Made by a program: the position numbers and the translations under genes. Below, piece after piece: positions 34,522-42,730 of a stretch of DNA of 42,755 bases; the first letter of the stretch is position 1, and every line of letters begins with the position of its first letter. The stretch comes from Fermentimonas sp. Its GTDB lineage: Bacteria > Bacteroidota > Bacteroidia > Bacteroidales > Dysgonomonadaceae. Below the pieces are notes generated by a model. It saw only the letters and a list, made by a program, of their open reading frames with translations. It did no database searches and was not told the origin of the DNA. The DNA lies in NCBI GenBank assembly GCA_028709385.1, contig JAQVXD010000023.1, positions 1 through 42,755 on the forward strand. The letters are read 5' to 3'.

Positions 34522-35640
34522 TTAATTATCTATCGATTTCCTGATTACTTCTGCCACTTCCTGAGAAGGAACATTCCTTTCCATTATTGTTCCGTCAGGC
34601 CGGACAAGAATATTGAATGGTATATACTGAACATTCAGCAAATCAACAATATCTGACCCCCAGCTTCTTTTTTCAGGTACAATTGTCCAGGTTATTGAAT
34701 CGTGCTCGGGATAATCTATAGGGTAAATATCTGAATCTATATAAACTGAAACAAATTCAACCCTGCTGCTGTCAAGTTGTTCATACTCATTTTTAAGCAG
34801 ATCAATTGTCTCACGTGACTCAATGCCCGATGAGGAAACAAATGATAAAAGAAGATATTTACCATTATAATCATACGACTGTATGGTATCTCCCTCATAA
34901 TCTTTCAACTGAAAATAGGGAAGAATTGCACCTTCGGCCGAACGGTTTACCTTCTCAGAGTATGTATACAACCGGTTTGCAATTCGTGTCTCTTTAACAT
35001 CTCCCTGAATATATCCCAAAACCCTCTCCAGAGCCTGGGGAGTGTCGCTGTTCATAAAGAAATTACTTATCAGAATAAGGCTGGACAATTTAGTTGGATT
35101 TTCTTTTATAAACTCTTCAGCTTTAAGAGTAAGTTCGTGATTCAGAAGATTAAGATTAGCTAAATCATCATTTCTGTCCAGTGCATTAACCTGAGAAGTG
35201 TCTGAATCTCTATTTGTATTAAAATTGACAAGCAGCTGACCACGTTGCTTTAACAGATCCTGGTTTTGTGACTTGAACAGAGTCAGATCGTCATTAATTT
35301 CATTGCCGCTAACCCTGATCAAATCGGGCAGATTAGCATCACCAATTACTTTTACATTTTGACCCCTATCGGCGAAAACCACTGCTGCACTCTCATAATT
35401 ATTCATGTATAAGGTGAAGGTAGTTAAGCTATCTATATCAACATTATAAGTGAAATTGCCGCTATTATTAACCTGTATTGTATCTATTACCAATGTATCT
35501 GACGAAAGATATGTAGAAAGAATATATGGATTGTTCAGATTGGATATTTCTCCTCTGATAACCGTTCCATCTCCTCTACTGCAAGAAAAAGAGAGTAGTA
35601 TTGATATACAAATAATTATGCAGGTATATAGTTTAGACAT
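34522..35640 (-). CDS. DUF4369/TlpA-like lipoprotein lacking the CxxC
   Basis: This 372-residue lipoprotein has lipobox C20 (LLSFSC). The N-terminal DUF4369 domain (about 25-100, GTVIRGEISNLNNPYILSTY) is common in Bacteroidetes, followed by a helical middle. The C-terminal thioredoxin-like domain (about 240-370) keeps the strand LLLSFVSSS and the cis-proline P341 of QYIPFNILVRPDG. Where TlpA has C-G-P-C, this protein has G272-I-E-S275, so both redox cysteines are absent. It is likely a non-redox envelope protein of unknown role. It is upstream of the YifB gene. Confidence 0.85.
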   Translation of the reverse strand: MSKLYTCIIICISILLSFSCSRGDGTVIRGEISNLNNPYILSTYLSSDTLVIDTIQVNNSGNFTYNVDIDSLTTFTLYMNNYESAAVVFADRGQNVKVIGDANLPDLIRVSGNEINDDLTLFKSQNQDLLKQRGQLLVNFNTNRDSDTSQVNALDRNDDLANLNLLNHELTLKAEEFIKENPTKLSSLILISNFFMNSDTPQALERVLGYIQGDVKETRIANRLYTYSEKVNRSAEGAILPYFQLKDYEGDTIQSYDYNGKYLLLSFVSSSGIESRETIDLLKNEYEQLDSSRVEFVSVYIDSDIYPIDYPEHDSITWTIVPEKRSWGSDIVDLLNVQYIPFNILVRPDGTIMERNVPSQEVAEVIRKSIDN

Positions 35641-35754
35641 CCTCCTATCAGAATAATTTTGATTTGCAAAGGTATTCTATTTTTTTAAATATTCAAGGAT
35701 TTTCACACTTTTTTTGTTTGTTTTTGTTTTTCGCAATTTCACTTTTATAAAAAG

Positions 35755-35784
35755 TTGAAGAACGAAAGAAAATGGTTAGTTTTG
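35755..35784 (+). promoter_or_regulatory. promoter for the glycosyltransferase gene
   Basis: TTG (35755-35757) is followed after 19 bases by TAGTTTTG (35777-35784), the full consensus arrangement, 22 bases before the ATG. Upstream is a T-rich tract with no gene. Confidence 0.6.
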
Positions 35785-35806
35785 CGTTGTCCTAAAAAAA
35801 GCAATT

Positions 35807-36796
35807 ATGCATTTCTCAATAATAATACCCGTATTCAACCGGCCTGATGAGCTTGACGAACTTCTTCTGAGTCTGTGCGAACAGACTTACAAGAAATTTG
35901 AAGTCATAATTGTGGAGGATGGATCGGAACTGAAAAGTGATAAAGTTGCAGATAAATACACCGACCGTCTAAAGATCAACTATTTTGAGAAAGCTAATTC
36001 GGGTCCCGGTTTAAGCAGAAATGCAGGTGCCGTGCAAGCACAATATGACTGGCTGGTATTCTTTGACTCCGACTGCATTATACCGGAGCACTATCTCGAA
36101 AATGTGACAAACTTCCTCTCTGGTCATCACACAGATGCATATGGTGGACCCGATGCAGCTCTGCCTGATTTCACAACAGTGCAAAAAGCGATCAACTATT
36201 CTATGACATCATTTTTCACTACCGGCGGCATCAGGGGCAGTAAGAAATCAATGGACAAGTTCCACCCGAGGAGCTTCAATCTAGGAGTTACTAAAAAAGC
36301 TTTTGATGTTATAGGAGGATACGGTAAAATGAGATTTGGAGAGGATATTGATTTCAGTCTGCGCCTTCTGAAATCAGGATATAAAACGGCACTTATCCCG
36401 GAGGCTTTTGTGTATCATAAAAGAAGGTCAACCTTTCGTCAGTTTTTCAAGCAGGTTTACAATTCAGGCATCGCCAGAATCAACCTGCATCTCCTGCATC
36501 CCGGTTCGCTGAAATTAGTTCACACTCTCCCAGCCTTCTTTGCAATCGGAATGGCCGTTATATTAATATCGTCTCTTTTTTATCCTATACTGCTTTTGCT
36601 CCCATTGGCCTACTCGCTGATAGTTTTTATTGATTCAATATTAATAAACAAATCACTCAGTGTAGCCTTTTACAGTATTGCAGCATCCTGGATTCAGCTC
36701 ACAAGCTACGGAACGGGATTTATTTCAGCTGTTTGGAAACGACTGATTCTTAAAAAAGGAGAGTTTAAAGCCTTTGAGAGAAAATTCTACGATTAG
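35807..36796 (+). CDS. family 2 glycosyltransferase with C-terminal membrane segments
   Basis: This 329-residue enzyme transfers a sugar from a nucleotide donor. The GT-A domain begins at the first residue (MHFSIIIPVFNRPDELDELL) and carries the metal-binding D87-S-D89 in VFFDSDC, with GEDIDFSLRL near 180 as the acceptor-side acidic motif. Residues about 245-290 form two or three membrane helices, so it acts at the inner membrane, probably in lipopolysaccharide, capsule or glycan assembly. It stands alone, so donor and acceptor cannot be told. It converges with upp; stops are 18 bases apart. Confidence 0.92.
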   Translation: MHFSIIIPVFNRPDELDELLLSLCEQTYKKFEVIIVEDGSELKSDKVADKYTDRLKINYFEKANSGPGLSRNAGAVQAQYDWLVFFDSDCIIPEHYLENVTNFLSGHHTDAYGGPDAALPDFTTVQKAINYSMTSFFTTGGIRGSKKSMDKFHPRSFNLGVTKKAFDVIGGYGKMRFGEDIDFSLRLLKSGYKTALIPEAFVYHKRRSTFRQFFKQVYNSGIARINLHLLHPGSLKLVHTLPAFFAIGMAVILISSLFYPILLLLPLAYSLIVFIDSILINKSLSVAFYSIAASWIQLTSYGTGFISAVWKRLILKKGEFKAFERKFYD

Positions 36797-36814
36797 AGAG
36801 AAAAATCAAAAAAA

Positions 36815-37474
36815 TTATATTTTCTCACCGTAAGCAAGATCACCTGCATCACCAATTCCCGGAACAATATATGAAGATTCGTTCAGCCCGGGATCAATTG
36901 CCGCAGCCCAAATGGTTGTTTTCTCTTCCGGGAAATTAGCCTTACAATAATCAATCGCCTGCTGGCTGGCAATAATTGTTGCTATGTGTATTTTAGAAGG
37001 ATCCCCTTTTGTGAGCAATGCTCTGTACGTAAGCTCCATACTGCTGCCGGTTGCAAGCATCGGGTCAGTAAGAATTAATGTTTTTCCTTCAATTGAAGGT
37101 GATGCTATATATTCTATGTGAATATCAAATGTCTGATGACCTGTCTCTTTATACTTTCTGTATGCCGAAACAAATGCGTTTTCTGCACCGTCAAAATAAT
37201 TAAGCATACCGTGATGGAAAGGCAGTCCTGCTCTCAGAATTGTACCTATAACTATTTCTTCATCCGGGATATTTGCGTCTGCAACGTCAAGCGGAGTGTC
37301 AACACTTATTGTTTTATAGGTTAACTGCTTACTGATTTCATAAGCCATTATTTCGCCAATCCTCTCAATATTTCTGCGAAAGCGAAGCCTGTCGTTCTGG
37401 ATAGTTATATCTCTTATTTCGCGAAGATAGAGACTGATCAGTGAATTCTGCTCCGAAAAGTTAATTACTTGCAT
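36815..37474 (-). CDS. upp: uracil phosphoribosyltransferase
   Basis: This cytosolic salvage enzyme makes UMP from uracil and PRPP. I start it at the ATG at 37474 (MQVINFSEQNSLIS), giving 219 residues; the open frame extends 12 codons to 37510, but the shorter start matches relatives that begin near this motif, and the -7 box at 37500 excludes the longer one. The PRPP loop is TDPMLATGSS in the segment LILTDPMLATGSSMEL. The C-terminal uracil-binding IVPGIGDAGDLAYGEK is intact. It is paired functionally with uraA, and divergent from pckA with 236 bases between the starts. Confidence 0.95.
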   Translation of the reverse strand: MQVINFSEQNSLISLYLREIRDITIQNDRLRFRRNIERIGEIMAYEISKQLTYKTISVDTPLDVADANIPDEEIVIGTILRAGLPFHHGMLNYFDGAENAFVSAYRKYKETGHQTFDIHIEYIASPSIEGKTLILTDPMLATGSSMELTYRALLTKGDPSKIHIATIIASQQAIDYCKANFPEEKTTIWAAAIDPGLNESSYIVPGIGDAGDLAYGEKI

Positions 37475-37499
37475 AGATATATGTATATTTTTCGGAGAA

Positions 37500-37507
37500 C
37501 AAAGGTA
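37500..37507 (-). promoter_or_regulatory. -7 promoter box for upp
   Basis: The minus strand reads TACCTTTG, matching TAnnTTTG, 25 bases before the ATG at 37474. A TTG lies 23 bases further upstream, slightly too far. Confidence 0.45.
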
Positions 37508-37608
37508 CAATTTTTCAACCTTTATCTAAACAATTACACTGTTTTTTTGTTGAAATAGAGGTTTGAAGAAGAAAAAACCGTCAATTAAAGAAATTTTTCT
37601 TTAATTCC

Positions 37609-37639
37609 TTTCCAGAATAAAATAATTTGTATATTTTTG
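37609..37639 (+). promoter_or_regulatory. promoter for pckA
   Basis: TTTC (37609-37612, one mismatch from TTTG) is followed after 19 bases by TATTTTTG (37632-37639). The leader would be about 65 bases. Confidence 0.5.
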
Positions 37640-37710
37640 TACAGTTGTTTCAGGTTTTAAAGCGCAAACAAGTTTTATACGATCATAAACATTAAACCCA
37701 AATTATTAAG

Positions 37711-39303
37711 ATGGCAAATTTAGATTTAAGCAAGTACGGAATTGTGGGAGATTTTGAAATCGTTCACAATCCTTCCTACGAGACTCTTTTTCAAGATGAG
37801 ATGAACCCTGCAAATGAAGGTTTCGAAAAAGCTAAGTTAACAAAGAGTGGTGCTACTGCTGTTTACACAGGTAAATTCACCGGTCGTTCTCCCAAAGACA
37901 AATACTTTGTAAAGGACGATGTAACAAAGGATACTCTTTGGTGGGACGGCACAATCAACCGCCCATGTTCAAAAGAAGCATTCAACTATTGCAAAGGACG
38001 TGTAACTGATCAGCTTTCTACAGCAAAGAAACTTTATGTTGTTGATACATTCTGCGGAACTAACGAAGATACCCGCATGAAAGTTCGCTTCATTATGGAA
38101 GTTGCATGGCAGGCTCATTTTGTTACCAACATGTTTATCCGTCCTTCTCATTACGAACTTGCTCACTACGGAGAGCCTGATTTCGTTTGCTTAAACGGAT
38201 CCAAAACAACAAACGACAAATGGCAGGAGCACGGATTAAATTCTGAAAACTTCACGCTGTTTGACTTAACAGAAAAAATGCAGGTTATTGGCGGTACATG
38301 GTACGGCGGTGAAATGAAAAAAGGTATTTTCGCACTGATGAACTACTACCTGCCACTTCGCGGTATTGCTTCTATGCACTGCTCTGCAAACGTTGGTAAA
38401 GAAGGTGATGTAGCTATCTTCTTCGGTCTTTCAGGAACAGGTAAAACAACTCTTTCTGCCGACCCGAAACGTTACCTTATCGGTGATGATGAGCACGGAT
38501 GGGATGACAATGGTGTTTTCAACTACGAAGGCGGTTGCTATGCTAAGACAGTAAACCTGAGCGAAGAAAACGAACCGGACATCTGGAGAGCAATCCGTCG
38601 CGACGCACTTCTTGAAAACGTAGCAGTTGATGATGAAGGCAATATCGATTTCTCTGACATCTCAGCAACTGAAAATACACGTGTATCATATCCTATTCAC
38701 CACATCAGCAAAATTGTATTGCCATCACGCGCAGGACATGCTAAAAAGATTATCTATCTTTCAGCTGATGCTTTCGGTGTATTACCACCGGTATCTATCT
38801 TAGATAACGATCAGGCTCAGTATCATTTCCTATGCGGATTTACCAGCAAGCTTGCAGGTACAGAACGCGGAATCACTGAACCACAGCCATCTTTCTCTCC
38901 TGCTTTTGGTGAAGCTTTCTTAACTGTTCACCCAACAATTTATGCACAGCGTCTTTCTGAAAAAATGGATCAGCACAATGCTAAAGCATATCTTGTAAAC
39001 ACAGGATGGAACGGAACAGGTAAACGTATCTCTCTTAAAGATACACGCGCTATCATTGATGCTATCCTTGACGGTTCTATTGAAGAGGCAGAAACAATTC
39101 ATGTTCCAATTATGAATCTTACTGCACCAAAAAAACTGAACAATGTATCAGACATCCTTGATCCACGTTCAACATACGCAGATAAGAGCGAATGGGAAGC
39201 TAAAGCTAAAAAACTTGCCGGTATGTATATTGAAAACTTCAAACAATACACTGACACTGACGCAGCTAAAGCTTTGATACCTTCAGGTCCACAGTTAGAC
39301 TAA
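37711..39303 (+). CDS. pckA: phosphoenolpyruvate carboxykinase (ATP)
   Basis: This cytosolic enzyme interconverts oxaloacetate and PEP with ATP. In anaerobic Bacteroidales it often works in the CO2-fixing direction that feeds the succinate branch. The 530 residues match the family. R59-S-P-K-D-K-Y in [10 protein letters not shown] (56-65) binds substrate, the P-loop is G239-L-S-G-T-G-K-T246, and LIGDDEHGW (256-264) is the metal and kinase-2 region. The start at 37711 gives [11 protein letters not shown], as in relatives. It has its own promoter and terminator. The long divergent gap with upp shows no riboswitch I recognise. Confidence 0.97.
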   Translation: MANLDLSKYGIVGDFEIVHNPSYETLFQDEMNPANEGFEKAKLTKSGATAVYTGKFTGRSPKDKYFVKDDVTKDTLWWDGTINRPCSKEAFNYCKGRVTDQLSTAKKLYVVDTFCGTNEDTRMKVRFIMEVAWQAHFVTNMFIRPSHYELAHYGEPDFVCLNGSKTTNDKWQEHGLNSENFTLFDLTEKMQVIGGTWYGGEMKKGIFALMNYYLPLRGIASMHCSANVGKEGDVAIFFGLSGTGKTTLSADPKRYLIGDDEHGWDDNGVFNYEGGCYAKTVNLSEENEPDIWRAIRRDALLENVAVDDEGNIDFSDISATENTRVSYPIHHISKIVLPSRAGHAKKIIYLSADAFGVLPPVSILDNDQAQYHFLCGFTSKLAGTERGITEPQPSFSPAFGEAFLTVHPTIYAQRLSEKMDQHNAKAYLVNTGWNGTGKRISLKDTRAIIDAILDGSIEEAETIHVPIMNLTAPKKLNNVSDILDPRSTYADKSEWEAKAKKLAGMYIENFKQYTDTDAAKALIPSGPQLD

Positions 39304-39361
39304 TTTGAATATTAATTAAATACTAACAGGGAGAAAACATTCTGTTTCCCGACTGCTTTAA

Positions 39362-39400
39362 AAGAGGCTGTCCCGTTAACCGGAATGGTCTCTTTTTTTA
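39362..39400 (+). terminator. intrinsic terminator of pckA
   Basis: AAGAGGCTGTCCCG and CGGAATGGTCTCTT pair imperfectly (with G-T pairs) around TTAAC, followed by TTTTTTT at 39393-39399. It overlaps the stop codon of the convergent DUF6266 gene. Confidence 0.7.
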
Positions 39401-40033
39401 TACTACAAATCTCCCTGAGTAAACACTGTCAGAAACTACCGACCCATCAGCACTTTTAAAAGCTATATATGTTTCTATAAAATCACCGCTCCAGTTTTCT
39501 GGTAATAAGATACGGGTTGACAAGCCACCCCTTTTACCTGCATTAAAATCATAAACAGCAACTGTCTTAGTGTAGTTATAAACAAGCACCATTGCCTGAT
39601 CATCAGGTTTTTCATTCTCCTCAGTTTCCGGCTTCCATTGGAAAAGCACTTCACCCTCCACAACCTTTGCATTTATATCTTTTGCCGGAAACAATGTGCC
39701 TTTAGAAACAAGAACATTCGGGAAATCCAATTCCATATCATCCCCATCTGCTTTAATTGCATTCGACATATTATAAGACATAGCGGCATTAAAAGCACTC
39801 CTGCCGTCAACCGCGTGATCCTTAAAGCCTACTCTTACAAAAGGTGTAAAAGTTCGCAGGAAATTCTGAGTAATAATAAAATTAGTTCGCTGCTTAGTCT
39901 GACCTTTAGTTCTCGGGTTAGTCATTTTAGAGGGGCGACTTTTAATATACTCCACACCCCTGCATGATGAACCAACCACATTACCCACTTTTCCTGAGAA
40001 TCCTCCAAGAATCCCCTCCTTCAATTTACCCAT
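39398..40033 (-). CDS. DUF6266 family protein
   Basis: This 211-residue protein starts at the ATG at 40033, giving MGKLKEGILGGFSGKVGNVVGSS, the family's typical start; the frame extends 14 codons further without support. It has no signal peptide or membrane helix. The glycine-rich opening and the TNPRTKGQTKQRTNF segment (residues about 40-54) define DUF6266. Its function is unknown, and such genes are often present in several copies per genome. It stands at the edge of a decay zone. Confidence 0.85.
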   Translation of the reverse strand: MGKLKEGILGGFSGKVGNVVGSSCRGVEYIKSRPSKMTNPRTKGQTKQRTNFIITQNFLRTFTPFVRVGFKDHAVDGRSAFNAAMSYNMSNAIKADGDDMELDFPNVLVSKGTLFPAKDINAKVVEGEVLFQWKPETEENEKPDDQAMVLVYNYTKTVAVYDFNAGKRGGLSTRILLPENWSGDFIETYIAFKSADGSVVSDSVYSGRFVV

Positions 40034-40137
40034 TATTTCGATATTTAATATTAAAACCTTATCGCAAGTTAACAATTTTTTGGCATATTAACACTAAATT
40101 GACCATACTATATTCAAACTAAGATCTAATTTATTTC

Positions 40138-40202
40138 TAACAAACTCCTTACAAACTTCTAATTTATATAAGGGATATTAGGAGTTGGTTAGGACTTTGT
40201 TA
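40138..40202. repeat. imperfect inverted repeat, 25-base arms
   Basis: Arms 40138-40162 and 40178-40202 match at 21 of 25 positions when one is reverse-complemented, around a 15-base loop. It lies in the 278 bases between the DUF6266 gene and the phosphatase pseudogene. It has no T run after it and is not obviously a terminator. Confidence 0.7.
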
Positions 40203-40214
40203 GGACTTTGTTAG
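40189..40214. repeat. tandem 11-base repeat
   Basis: TTAGGACTTTG occurs twice in direct succession (40189-40199 and 40200-40210), followed by TTAG, the start of a third copy. The first copy lies inside the right arm of the inverted repeat. Confidence 0.75.
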
Positions 40215-40311
40215 TATTTATTGTGGAGTATGTAGTCATAATACAGGTGGCTCTAACATTATTCACACCTTCTCAATATCACCGTAACTTTAACTTAATT
40301 TATCGGAAATA

Positions 40312-41364
40312 ATGCTATCAATTGGTGGCGACGCCACTTCGGAATATAGTGTGACATGGCGCACTCCGGAGGACGATAGCGGTGATCGTGTTTCACATGA
40401 AGTGAGATTCACTGGTCTTGAGCCAAATACTCAATATTCGTACCGAGCAGGAAATGGTAAAGACTGGAGCGAATGGTTCCAGTTTTCGACTGCTAAAAAA
40501 GTAAATGATAAATTCTCATTCATTTACTTTGGAGATGTGCAAAACGATATTAAATCTTTGGGGTCAAGAACATTGCGCCAAGCTTACAAAGATTTAGGCA
40601 AAGATGCATCGTTTATGCTTTTTGCTGGTGACCTGGTGAGCAGGAGCACAGATGAGTACTAGAATGAATTCTTTTTTGCAGGTGACTGGCTGTTAGGAAC
40701 TTTGCCATCAGTACCTACAGCAGGAAATCATGAATATTCAAAATTGGAGGATGGTAAAACGCGAGTGTTCTCAAATCATTGGAACAAAATTTATGCTATG
40801 CCACAGAATCCTCCAACACCTGAGTATCAAAACAGAGCATACTCTTTCGATTATCAGGGTGTTCGATTTATTAGCGTAGATTCATACACTTTCAACGAAA
40901 ACAATAAAGATCTGACAACAATTGTGGAGTGGCTCGAAAGTACATTAGAAAACAATCCGTGTAAATGGACTGTAGTCTTCAATCATTATCCTGTATACAC
41001 CTGTTCTTCTGGTCGCAATAATTAGTATTTCTGCGGTCTTTTACTTCCTGTTCTGGAAAAACATGGCGTTGATTTAGTTCTCCAGGAACACGATCACACC
41101 TATTGCAGGGGATTTAATGAAGACAAAATCGAAGGCGATGTGAAGAATCCTCCAACGTATGTAGTTTCTGTGGCCGGTCCTAAGATGTACGAACTCAATA
41201 CCAATGTGTGGAGTGACGTAAGGGCAAAGGATATGCAGCTTTATCAAAATGTGACTGTAGACAAAAACACCCTCTATTTTGATTCGTACGATATTACAGG
41301 AAAGCTCTTCTACTCGTTCCGGCATGAAAAGGATGAGAATGGGGTAAACAGACTCGTAGAATAA
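40312..41364 (+). pseudogene. decayed metallophosphatase (purple acid phosphatase-like) with two in-frame TAG codons
   Basis: A single frame from 40312 to 41364 encodes a fibronectin-like N-terminal domain (SVTWRT, EPNTQYSYRAGNG, WSEWFQFST) and a calcineurin-type phosphatase (YFGDVQND, FAGDLVS, AGNHEY, FNHYPVY, HDHTY). The frame is never shifted, but TAG stops it at 40660-40662 after STDEY and at 41023-41025 after GRNN. There is no signal peptide, and the stretch between SVTWRT and VRFTGL is much shorter than I recall for the family, so an N-terminal loss and an internal deletion are likely. The metal motif near the end reads EHDH where GHDH is expected. I call this a pseudogene. Confidence 0.85.
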
Positions 41365-41396
41365 AATCAGCCTTGTGAGACGTTTAAAGAAGTGGG

Positions 41397-41774
41397 TTAT
41401 ATTTCTATCAATCTGCCTGAAACAAACGTATGATGCTCATTGTGTGAAGCATACCCCACTTGATTAATTACGCATTTTGTTTTTACGATGACCTTATCAA
41501 TATTCCTTTGTAAATGACCATAAATCCAATATTCTATTGGACTTGAAGCAATGTATTCTTCAAGCTCTACAGTAAAAGCTCCATCAATACTGCTTCCTGC
41601 AAAATAGGGAAAAGCCAATTGAAACGGATGTTTGCTATAATTATCATCATTCAGATAACCAATATCACCGACAAGGACAATAATATCTCCTACCGGTTTT
41701 AACGGATTATCATTCAGATAACGACAGTTGTCAGAAAACTCCAAATGTAAATCTGATGCATATTGAATTTTCAT
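41397..41774 (-). pseudogene. metallophosphoesterase with missing middle
   Basis: The ATG at 41774 gives 125 residues. The start ([13 protein letters not shown]) and VLVGDIGYL are the first metal motifs of a calcineurin-like phosphoesterase. After NYSKHPF (48) the chain jumps to [15 protein letters not shown] and IYGHLQRN, motifs normally well over 100 residues downstream. The GNHE and HH motifs are missing, and the last GHxH motif reads GHLQ. So about 100 or more residues, with several metal ligands, are gone in a deletion that kept the frame. It should be inactive. An uncleared remnant is more likely than a new short protein. Confidence 0.75.
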
Positions 41775-42035
41775 ATATGTGCTATTCCGAATATTGTTAA
41801 TTTTTTGTACCATTATCATTTACCGTGATAGTGGTACAATTATAATGATAATTGCTATGTATGCAAATACTAAATTCTTTTATATCTATATATAGAGTTG
41901 ACCAATTAACGCTTTTTCAGGAGGAAATTAAAACTTTGTATTTAAATAAAAATCAACTAACTTCGAAACTAATAATTTTAATGCTAAGAGACTAACAACA
42001 ATAAATCACTATAATGACTAAGGAACAGGAAAGCT

Positions 42036-42539
42036 ATGAGCAGAGGATTTATTAAAGAAGGAGATCAGGAAGAAATTCCTTTAGTGCCTCCCAGAGCTTT
42101 TTTGCCGGAAGGTGAAATAAACTATGTTACCTGGGTGGGTCTGAATGAGCTATTGGCCGAAAAGGAGAAGCTTGTCAGTGAAAGAGAGAATCTTAACATT
42201 GTAAACGAAAACGAGAAACGAATTGCGGTAAACCATATTAACGCAAAATTGTTTCTGCTGGACAACAGGATTGATACTGCCGTAATTGTCAATTTAGAAG
42301 AACAGCCTCAGAATGAAGTAAGGTTTGGTGCATCGGTAACACTCAGGATAGAAGAAGCAAATAGAATTAAAACCTTTCAAATTGTAGGCGTTGATGAAGC
42401 CGATGTTTCTAAAGGAAAAATATCTTTTGTATCGCCTTTGGCAAGGGAGTTGACTAACAAGAAAATCGGGGAAAAAGTTATTATTAAAAGAGACAATAAA
42501 AGTTTTGTTTATGAAATTTTGAATATTGCTTATAAATAA
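42036..42539 (+). CDS. GreA/GreB-type transcription elongation factor homologue
   Basis: Gre factors insert a coiled coil into the RNA polymerase secondary channel and stimulate cleavage of backtracked RNA. The 167 residues have a Bacteroidetes-type N-terminal lead (MSRGFIKEGDQEEIPLVPPRA), a helical coil about 33-82 (GLNELLAEKEKL), and a C-terminal FKBP-like domain (VRFGASVTLRI through SPLARELTNKKIGEKVII). The coil is rich in Glu, but the acidic tip pair of GreA is not obvious. GreB rather than GreA is suggested by overall resemblance only. A 13-codon frame begins 22 bases upstream and overlaps the start. Confidence 0.88.
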   Translation: MSRGFIKEGDQEEIPLVPPRAFLPEGEINYVTWVGLNELLAEKEKLVSERENLNIVNENEKRIAVNHINAKLFLLDNRIDTAVIVNLEEQPQNEVRFGASVTLRIEEANRIKTFQIVGVDEADVSKGKISFVSPLARELTNKKIGEKVIIKRDNKSFVYEILNIAYK

Positions 42540-42565
42540 AACTTGTCCTATTTTTGCTTTAGTAA

Positions 42566-42610
42566 TCATTAAAAAGAAAAAACTCCTTCAAAATTTCTCT
42601 TGAAGGAGTT
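42566..42610 (-). terminator. intrinsic terminator of the tRNA-Leu transcript
   Basis: AACTCCTTCAA (42581-42591) and TTGAAGGAGTT (42600-42610) form an 11-base perfect stem with an 8-base loop. On the minus strand it is followed by TTTTTCTTTTT. On the plus strand it may also stop the Gre transcript, though the bases after it are less T-rich. Confidence 0.85.
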
Positions 42611-42630
42611 AATCAGTAATTGGTTTTTTG

Positions 42631-42712
42631 TGCGGTCGAAGGGACTCGAACCCCCACGTCTCTCGACACTAGATCCTAAGTCTAGCGCGGCTACCAATTA
42701 CGCCACGACCGC
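42631..42712 (-). tRNA. tRNA-Leu (anticodon UAG)
   Basis: The 82-base minus-strand sequence has acceptor arms GCGGTCG/CGACCGC with discriminator A, a D arm, and an anticodon stem CTAGA/TCTAG enclosing loop CTTAGGA, giving anticodon UAG, which reads CUA and CUG Leu codons. A long variable arm (TGTCGAGAGACG) fits a class II tRNA-Leu, and the T arm GGGGGTTCGAGTCCC is intact. CCA is not encoded (CAA follows). A TATCTTTG box at 42723-42730 is 11 bases upstream. Confidence 0.95.
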
Positions 42713-42722
42713 AATTGGAGTG

Positions 42723-42730
42723 CAAAGATA
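42723..42730 (-). promoter_or_regulatory. -7 promoter box for tRNA-Leu
   Basis: The minus strand reads TATCTTTG, 11 bases before the tRNA 5' end. The -33 region runs to the window edge and shows no clear TTTG. Confidence 0.5.

Noticed and set aside
35705..35735. T-rich tract with repeated TTTTTG as a repeat or phase-variable site
   Set aside because: It is irregular, outside any gene, and its bases are ordinary for A/T-rich spacers here.
42631..42712. tRNA with anticodon UAG near a gene with UAG stops, as a possible suppressor
   Set aside because: Anticodon UAG reads codon CUA. A suppressor of UAG would need anticodon CUA. The tRNA has a normal class II Leu shape.
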